Shown here: one piece after another, positions 56,980 to 64,000 of the stretch
Layout: each line of letters opens with the position of its first letter
Position numbering within the stretch: the stretch's first letter is position 1
NCBI GenBank assembly: GCA_003255025.1
Contig: QANY01002366.1
Location: 1,309,509-1,373,508 of the forward strand
Source of the DNA: Datisca glomerata
Lineage: Eukaryota > Streptophyta > Magnoliopsida > Cucurbitales > Datiscaceae
Length of the DNA stretch: 64,000 nt
Direction: 5' to 3'
Translations under genes and position numbers: made by a program
The notes under the pieces: generated by a model
What the model saw: only the letters and a program-made list of their open reading frames with translations
Told to the model about the DNA's origin: nothing
The model's database searches: none

Positions 56980-57500
56980 CTTCTCTTTTCCTTGGATTTC
57001 CTCTTTGAAAAGCCTCATCTCTTAGTGAGTAGCTTTCGAAACTTCTTTGTGAAGTGAATTAGATATGCCTCTTCTTCTTCACTTTCGCTCTCAATAGATG
57101 TGATTTTGAATAATAAATTCTCTCATTTTACATATTCCGTGTTCTCTTCCATGTACTCCATTTCATAATCCATCAATGATCCCATGAGTTATTCAAGTGA
57201 AAGTGTCTTAAGATCTTTTGCTTCTTGAATAACAATAGCCTTGTTCTTCCATGATGTTGATAAGACCTAAGAAATTTACTTACCAAATCACTATTAGTAA
57301 AGGACTTACCAAGAGTCTTAAGAGAACTTACAATGCTATTGAAATAAGCAAACATATCTTCAATGCATTCAATTTCAGGCATCTTAAATATTTCATACTC
57401 ATACATGAGAATATCAATCTTATAATCGTTAATCTCATTTGTGCCTTCATGTGTGATTTCTAATACATGCCAAATGTCTTTTGCAGATTCACACATATAA
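56980..57500 (-). pseudogene. Copia gag (UBN2-type)
   Basis: From ATG 57496 the minus strand reads MCESAKDIWHVLEITHEGTN, then YEYEIFKM and LKTLGKSFTNSDLVSKFLRS, the UBN2 gag polypeptide common in plant copia elements. The frame shifts before its end at 57173; a Glu-rich block with KKFRKLL near 57040 continues gag in another frame. Gag forms the virus-like particle in the cytoplasm. No zinc knuckle and no pol follow before the polypurine tracts. Confidence 0.75.
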
Positions 57501-57798
57501 ATATGATTATATTAATTTATAGTTAACGCACAATATAAGACATTTATAGCTTGACAATTTAAAGTCAATTTATTTTTTCCATTCTTGGTCAAATTTCTTG
57601 ACTTAGGCACGTTGGGACAATTTTCGTAAATTTTTCACAAATTATAATCAATAGATTGAATAAATATTCTCATTCTAATTTTCTAAAAATCAAAATCTAT
57701 TTCACAAAAATGGAGGTTTTGAAATTAATTGTCCTTCTTGAAAACTAAAAGGTGATGCCATCGATCAAGGCATTAAGTGTTATATATTTGACCATCAA

Positions 57799-57811
57799 GC
57801 TTTGATACTAA
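57799..57811 (-). promoter_or_regulatory. Primer binding site of the copia element
   Basis: The minus strand reads TTAGTATCAAAGC directly after the 5' LTR end, a decayed form of the TGGTATCAGAGC initiator-Met tRNA site. Confidence 0.65.
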
Positions 57812-58778
57812 TTTTACAATCGAAATGTCACTTATTTATTAAGGGAAAGAGTAAAAAGGAGGACTTTAAAACTTGAAAATCAAATTACTTGTAATAAATA
57901 TTTTTTTCGTAAATAAATATTCAACAATTATAATAAATGTGGGATATCAAAGTACGAGAATTAAACATGCGAGAAATTAAATACTATAAATAAAGTGCAC
58001 GTAAACATAAATAGAGTAGGTAAAAGAGAGATTTGACACATAATATTTTACATGGCTTTAAGTGGAGAGATGTGGAGAGTTGTGTTGGAATGTGAAAATG
58101 GCCCTCCTATCTATAGTAGAGAGAAAATATCACTGAATTGGTTTGACCGGTTTGGAAAACTAGTAGCACCACTTCTTGATTTTAGGAAATTCATAATCAA
58201 GCAAACCGGTCTAACCAATTTCCCTATCGGTCTGACTGATTTTCCTACTGGTCTGATCGATTTCCCTACCGGTCTGACCTGTTAGGCAATTACTTGTAAT
58301 TGTCTTTTATATAAATTGGTAGCACCGGTTAGAGAACCGATCTAACCGGCTCTAAACTAGCCTGTCAGGTTTCCCACCAGTATGACTGCATTTGTCTCCA
58401 AAATCGAGCCGGCTTGGATACCAAACCATGGATGAACCAGGCCTTGACATATTTACAAAATTATGTCCGGTTTGGTCTCGTACAATATGGTTCATAGATG
58501 GTTCAGTTCAACTCTGAATTCCTTGCATCATTCTGAGTTCAATTAACTTTGATTTAGGCCACTTGGAGTTTGTTTAATATACTTCGTGCCTTTTGTAATA
58601 TGTCGTGTGTATCTCACCATATACGATTTCGTTTGTCGTTTATTTTTTTTACATAAATATTTAAGATTAAGTATTTTTAATCTTATTTTCACTTTATTAA
58701 AACATACATATTTAATTAAAATATTAGTCCATGAATTATTTGTCATCGACAAAATTGTCAACTTGACTAGAGTCAACA
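57812..58778 (-). repeat. 5' LTR of the copia element
   Basis: On the minus strand it starts TGTTGACTCTAGTC at 58778 and ends beside the primer site. It carries a short GGTCTGAC(C/T)G array near 58210-58285 that is less developed in the other LTR. Confidence 0.75.
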
Positions 58779-60749
58779 TCCTCTATTATTATTGAACTCA
58801 AAGTACTTGTACAAATAAAAGCAACAACCGAAAATGAAGTTCATTAGAAACCATTTATTTCAAATGCATAAAAAGTCTAAATAGAGAATAATTCTAAAGC
58901 ATTGTTCAAAATCTTTATTTATTCAAATATTCTACTGAGTCTGGTCCATCTGATGTCCTCTCCCAATCACTCCTTACATGAAAAATTTAAGAAAAATAGA
59001 ATGAGCTAATGTCCAATAAGTAAAATCTTACACATACTTAGCAAACACATGCACATCCAAATCTAGTTAAATCATAACATAAGTCATGTGTTTGACACAC
59101 TTTATAAATCATTTTACCACATTATTTACTTAGCTTTAGCTTTATATTTTTCATTACATTCTTTCCATGTATTCTTTTCTTTGCTTTAGATATCTTTATA
59201 TTTTTCATTCCTTTCTTTCCTTACATTTTTCGCAAGCTCACTTGTGTAATGTTTAGTCAATAAGAGGCAGATAACCATTATTATGGAACCTGTTTGACTA
59301 CCAGATCTTTGATAGTGTCGTTGGACATATAAGATGATCATTCATTGACATTAACTTCAACCATTCAACATTGTTGAGTTTGTACATCCCACCCGCATCC
59401 CATTTCCCACTCATCCCTTTCATGGCATAAGCACACACCTAATCATTGAGATTTTTATTTCTTCATTTATTATTTCTATTGCATAAAGATATACACATCA
59501 TTATCAACATCATAATATACAACTAACCATTCAGTTACACAAGCAAATTATCACATAGGTCAGATTTTGTTACATAGAAACAATGAGAGCACCATGACAT
59601 ATAATTCATTCATCATAATTATCAGAGTATGCCAGACATTCAAGTGTGCATAAAATTCTACTTACTTGGTATTCTTTGCAAAATCAAATGAATAGAAAAT
59701 GTTTCGAGTTGCCAATACTCAAAGTGCTAAAACAATTAAGTTTTATACATTAAAATATTTTGTAAATTTCACATAGTCATTAAATTGAAGACAACTATAA
59801 TAAAAAACGGAGCAAAACATCTTCTCTCAACTTGTACAATTTCCTTTCGCCAAGTCTATTAGTACCAAACCTAAACATTAAGTGGAATGTAAATTACTTT
59901 ACTAATATTTGCATTTCTATGGAAATCTGAAATTTTCCCAAATTAAGTAGACATGATGCTCAAAATCTATTATTTAAGAGGGGAACATCATAACTAATCT
60001 TTCATAAGATCTAAAGCCTTTCAATTCAAAATATCTTTCTTCAAGGTCAGCCTTATAGCAAAACAATAATAAACTTGAACTTATTGCTACACCGATTATG
60101 TCTTAAGCATGAGAATCGTCTTTTTTTATTCGTTGAATCTTTCTATATTATGTGGCAATAAAAGATGTTGCCAAGCTACATAGAGAAAGCACAGCCTCAA
60201 ATCCTATGACAAACAGTTAATTTTTTTTAAAACGTTAACTTGGCCAAAAACTAAATTAATCAAAGCATATTAAACATAATATGTTTAAAATCTAGTTTGT
60301 TCATGTACATATGTAAAAACAAAAACTAATATTTCTACTTTTTAATATCCATGTAATAGGGCATGCATGTGAATACCACGCATGATGAATCTTTACACAT
60401 TAAAAGGTTGTAGGAAAACTTACCGAATCAAAACTCTTATTTCAACAAACATAAGATACGATCCGAAATTGGGGTTAGAAACTCCAACGTCTTTTGTAGA
60501 ATAAAAAATCAACAAGAAAAATGAAACTTAAAAAGAGAATGAAAGAGAGAAGAACATATGGGGAAGATGAAGATGCTTTGAAATGATAAGAGATGTAGAG
60601 ATAGAGAGGTACAAGAGATTAGAGATGTTTTAGGGATTTGAACTCTCAATCTCTATCATGGACTAATTTGATTATAAGATAAAGAAACATTAGAATTTCC
60701 TTGATAGGTGCCAATTTAATGTAGGGCGTTTGATAACAACAAGGTGATT

Positions 60750-61550
60750 TCAAATTGGGTTTTTGAGTTAATGGAGATGTAATTTTTGAAAACCCTTCAA
60801 CAAATCTTCGATAATAGTATGATAATCCTAGAAAACTTGGGACTTCTCCAACATTAGTCGGAGATGGCCAACTTTTAACTGCTTCAATCTTGTCGGGATC
60901 AACTACTATACATTCTTTTGATATAATGTGCCCCAAAAATTGTATTCTATCCAACCAAAACTTACACTTCTTAAATTTGGCAAATAATTTCTTCTCGTGG
61001 AGGGTTTGAAGCACCGTCTGGAGGGTTTGCTCATGCTCTTCTTAGTCTGAGAATAAATCACAATGTCATCAATAAATACAATGACAAACTCATCTAAGTA
61101 TTCTTCAAATCACGGTTCATATGATCCATAAAAGGCTACAGTGGCGTTCGTCAACCAAAGTGGCATTACAGGAAATTCATAAGTCCCATATCGAGTTTTA
61201 AATGCGGTTTTATGAATGTCTTGCTCTCTAACTTTCAATTTGTGACACACAAAATGTAGATCAATATTGGAGAAATAACTAATTGCACCTTAAGGTTGGT
61301 CGAACAAATCTTCAATTCTCGGTAGTGGATACCTAATCTTGACAGTTACCTTGTTCAGCTCGCGATAGTCGACGCACAATCTCTTCGTGCCATCCTTCCT
61401 TTTTACAAACAAAATTAGAGCACTCCATGGAGAAAAATTAGATCAAATAAATCTCTTGTCCAACATTTCCTACAATTGGATTTTGAGTTCCTTAAGTTCA
61501 GCCAGAGCCATTCGATAGGCTGCTTTAGATATTGGGGTTGTACCAAGTAC
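60750..61550 (-). pseudogene. Reverse transcriptase of gypsy element 4
   Basis: Minus-strand blocks: AELKELK-type and MLDKRF-type words near 61450-61500 in shifted frames, [17 protein letters not shown] near 61380, the catalytic FIDD box at 61065-61076, FLGHIISKECIVVDPDKIEA near 60910 and FLGLSYYYRRFVEGFSKI near 60800. This is a Ty3/gypsy reverse transcriptase that keeps its Asp pair but has stops and shifts between blocks. The coding similarity ends just after TSPLTQK, where RNase H should begin; the LTR follows at once. Confidence 0.85.
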
Positions 61551-62031
61551 AAGATCAATAATAAAGTCGATCTCTCTATTCGGCGGTAGACCTGGTAGGT
61601 CTTAGAGAAACACATCAACAAACTCACGTGTGACTGGTACATTTCCTATAGAAGGACCTTCTTTCGGTAACTCTATCAATGATGCTAAGTACCCCATACA
61701 TCCTTTATTCAGCAATCGTCGAGCCTTCATAGCTATGATAAAAAGGTTATGAGGTTATAACTTAGCTCCCATAAAATGAAAATGGGGAACCCCAGGAGGT
61801 TGAAATAGCACCTCACTTTCATGACAGTCGATAGGGGCATAGTGCTTTGATAGCCAATCAATTCCTAGGATATTGTCAAAGTCATGAACATCCAAGACGA
61901 TAAGGTCGGCCGATAATACTTACCCTTCTATCAATAGTGGTCCCCTAAAACTCTGTTTGCCTCCATGACCTTACCCGAAAGTGTAGATACATAAAATGGT
62001 GCCTCTAAAATACAAATGGTTTCCCTAATTT

Positions 62032-62355
62032 CTAAACTAACATAGATTTTATAAACAAGTGTGTAGCACCAGAATCAAACAAAATACAAGCAAGTATTCC
62101 ACATGCAAAAATAATACCTGAAACAATAGTAGGGGAGGTTTCACTATCTTCTTTAGTCATCGCATAAGCTCGAGCTTGGGCCTTTCTTCTGATCATTGTT
62201 ATTGTAAAAGTTCCCTTCACAATTCTTAGCAAAGTTACCATGTTTTCTGCACTTGAAACACACGCTTGTACCCATACGACATTCACCAAGGTGTTCCTTG
62301 CCACACTTTTGATATGTCTTTCCTTGTCAATTTTTGTTGTTCTTTCCAACTCCAA
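62032..62355 (-). pseudogene. Gag end and aspartic protease of gypsy element 4
   Basis: A 107-codon minus-strand frame ends its recognisable part with LACILFDSGATHLFIK, the retropepsin-like active site (DSG codons at 62068-62076). Upstream, zinc-knuckle Cys residues of gag occur in neighbouring frames near 62215-62290, so a shift separates gag from protease. The frame closes at 62032, and protease-like sequence continues below it in other frames. Confidence 0.8.
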
Positions 62356-62499
62356 GTTTGCTTTTCTGATTATCCTTCTTCACCTTATAATTGCTTCTAC
62401 TAGGCTTTTAACCACTTATTCAGAAATTATTTTGGTCTGACTCTAAACGTTGTGCTCTTTCCATTAGTAATGCTTTGTTGAGCATTCCACTGTAGGTAG

Positions 62500-63055
62500 C
62501 AAGCTCGAATGAAATCACGGCTTGCCTGATGCTAGCTTTCAACCTTTCCTCAAAACATTTGGCTCAACTCTCTTCTGTGGCCACCAAATCTGGAGCAAAC
62601 TTTGCTAGTCGTGCGAAGGTAGCTTCATACTCAGCGACAGTTTTATTCCATTTTCTCTCATTTTTCAAACTATCTCTCTCTCTCTCTATCTATCTCTTTT
62701 TCATGTCGAACATTTTTTCAGAAAGTACTGGTTAAAAATGCATTCTTAAACATTTCCCAAGTGAAGGCTTCAGTATTATTTTCATGTTGACGTTAAATCA
62801 GTCACCACCAATCATAAGCATCTCCTTGTAACATGTAGAAGCATAATCAACCTTATCTGAGTAACTGCACTTCACAATAAGAAATACCTTTTCCATATCA
62901 GTAATCCACTTTGTAGCTTTAAGGGGGTTAGAAAATTTCCCTTGACCATTGGGTGGAGGGACTAAATTTTGTGCCCTAAAGCAGGTATTGCTTGCATGAA
63001 CCTCTTCAAAGTTAGGGGGTTCCATTTTGATCGCTTCCAGTCTCATTACCATTCA
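62500..63055 (-). pseudogene. Gag of gypsy element 4
   Basis: From ATG 63052 the minus strand reads a start rich in Pro and Asn, then NPLKATKWITDMEKVFLIVK and DKVDYASTCYKEM, the retrotransposon gag core. A TGA at 62798-62800 interrupts it. Downstream gag words are in other frames. Gag packages the element RNA. It lies about 270 bp after the primer site, a normal leader distance. Confidence 0.75.
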
Positions 63056-63319
63056 CCCCAACTTGTTCACCATTGATACGATTTTGAGCATTCCTAGGAG
63101 GCATTCTAGTGCAAATAGATCGTTATTTAATAACATAACACATCTACCATTTCATTGTAGTCCCATATGACATGGAAATCATACAATAATGTTATTCTAA
63201 GAATCAAAATTGAATCTTACCATAAGATTACGAGATGGCTTCTTTTGGCGTGACTTAGTAGTTTTCCTCCTATTATATTCATAAAAAATTATAAAGTCTA
63301 CAGAATCATCTAAACCTTA

Positions 63320-63331
63320 GCTCTGATATCA
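63320..63331 (-). promoter_or_regulatory. Primer binding site of gypsy element 4
   Basis: The minus strand reads TGATATCAGAGC four bases after the LTR end TGTTACA, one change from the initiator-Met site TGGTATCAGAGC. Confidence 0.8.
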
Positions 63332-63335
63332 AAAC

Positions 63336-63571
63336 TGTAACACCCACTAGCTAGAAACCTTATTAGTCTAGGAAGAGTTATCCTCTTTAATATTAATTAG
63401 GTATTAAATAGAAAAGATATAACTAACAATTTTTTTAATAAAAAAAATTACTCAATCGAATCCTTTATTATTAAGCTCAAAGACTTGAACAAATAAAACG
63501 AACAGCTGAAAATGAGTTTAATTAGCAACCATTTATTTCAAATGCATAAAAAGTCTAAATAGAGAATAATT
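63336..63571 (-). repeat. Truncated 5' LTR of gypsy element 4
   Basis: Matches the left LTR from its inner edge TGTAACACCC to the word GAGAATAATTC, where similarity stops at about 63571. The remaining ~1.9 kb of the LTR are missing. Confidence 0.8.
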
Positions 63572-64000
63572 CATCCTAAAAAACAAACTCCCATGCAATT
63601 GAAAGTAGAAGAATTCTTCAAGAAATTGTCGCAGCTAATTCAAGATCTCAGTCGCATACAGTGCATGTTTCATGGATGCCAGGTGAATGATTACTCCATG
63701 AATGCTATCAATTAACGTCCTCCTTGCTATGTGTTATCTTTCAATGTATTTCCCTTTACGTGTTACCAAATCTAACGTTTTCTTTCCACGAGTTTCATCC
63801 AACGATCCTCTTTTCTACGTCTAGCCTTCTACGTGTCCTCAACCTCATCATCAACATCTCTTGTTTGCAATTGTTCTCTTCTAGACAGTTTATTAATTCG
63901 GTGCATTTTGTTAATTTTACTGAAGGGGTTTTTTTGTGGTCGTAGTCTTGGAGCTTCTTATGCTCGTCTTCACTTCTATTTTGTGCTTTCAGTCTCTCTT
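63572..64000. other. Window end, nothing recognised
   Basis: CT-rich DNA with short frames and no domain. Confidence 0.5.

Larger units (their letters stand above)
55195..58778 (-). mobile_element. Non-autonomous Ty1/copia element with gag but no pol
   Basis: LTRs at about 55195-56340 and 57812-58778 share long blocks, for example TTGAAAATCAAATT and AAAGTGCACGTAAA. The interior holds a copia gag and polypurine tracts but no protease, integrase or reverse transcriptase. Flanks TCTTT (55190-55194) and TCCTC (58779-58783) each differ by one transition from TCCTT at the equivalent site of the other gypsy LTR (near 63459), so the target duplication is well explained. The LTRs differ considerably in sequence, so the insertion is not recent. 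Confidence 0.8.
55066..60745 (-). repeat. 3' LTR of gypsy element 4, interrupted by copia
   Basis: 55066-55194 matches 63336-63465 and 58784-58895 matches about 63465-63571, proving that 55195-58778 is an insertion. The right limit near 60745 is inferred from where pol coding similarity stops. Between 58900 and 60745 there is only AT-rich LTR sequence; a leader-like CT-rich stretch on the minus strand lies near 60540-60650. Confidence 0.65.
55066..63571 (-). mobile_element. Ty3/gypsy element 4 with long LTRs (Tekay/Del-like)
   Basis: Minus-strand order: truncated LTR (63336-63571), primer site, gag, protease, reverse transcriptase, then directly the other LTR at about 60740 downward. RNase H and integrase are absent. 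The left LTR, interrupted by a copia element at 55195-58778, would be about 2.1 kb without it. LTRs share the edge TGTAACACC and the block TTATCCTCTTTAA. Long LTRs and the pol wording suggest the Tekay/Del lineage of chromoviruses; that placement is tentative. Confidence 0.8.

Overview
This is AT-rich eukaryotic nuclear DNA from a flowering plant, most likely a eudicot; I cannot name the species. The evidence is the repeat content: Ty3/gypsy and Ty1/copia retrotransposons using initiator-Met tRNA primer sites, CACTA and hAT DNA transposons, a Mutator-type gene with a plant mobile domain, an L1-type RNase H, DUF1985 coding sequence and an endogenous plant pararetrovirus. I see no intact single-copy host gene, no rRNA or tRNA gene and no CRISPR array. 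It reads as a heterochromatic nest of elements inserted into elements, nearly all with stops and frameshifts.

Layout. 1-2.5 kb: minus-strand DUF1985 gene remnant with two arrays of a palindromic CGTGTAG motif. 4.2-7.2 kb: truncated hAT copy, other CGGTT-rich remnants and a 40-base assembly gap. 7.3-20.03 kb: endogenous pararetrovirus cluster (Caulimoviridae, petuvirus/florendovirus-like) made of copies in +, -, + order plus scrambled ends, bounded by AT repeats. 20.46-32.35 kb: minus-strand Ty3/gypsy element holding a 4.47 kb CACTA element with a captured SUVR-like exon; its 5' part is replaced by a segment carrying a MULE gene with a plant mobile domain (MAIN-like). 32.8-39.6 kb: non-autonomous LTR element filled with tandem repeats, including a 360-bp satellite. 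41.56-43.75 kb: complete hAT element with perfect 8-bp target duplication. 44.6-45.8 kb: L1-type RNase H remnant split by a hAT MITE. 47.9-53.0 kb: minus-strand gypsy remnant whose integrase is split by a 3.54 kb CACTA element. 53.1-55.07 kb: plus-strand gypsy remnant, head to head with the former. 55.07-63.57 kb: minus-strand gypsy element with long LTRs; a copia element without pol is inserted in its left LTR.

The elements do not work together as a pathway. The nesting gives relative ages: each interrupted element is older than its insert. Several boundaries are supported by target duplications, by restoration of reading frame across the insert, or by a primer site beside the LTR. No new functional system is convincingly visible. 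The most unusual structure is the inverted, scrambled pararetrovirus cluster; next come the satellite-filled LTR element and the CACTA element with host-gene sequence.
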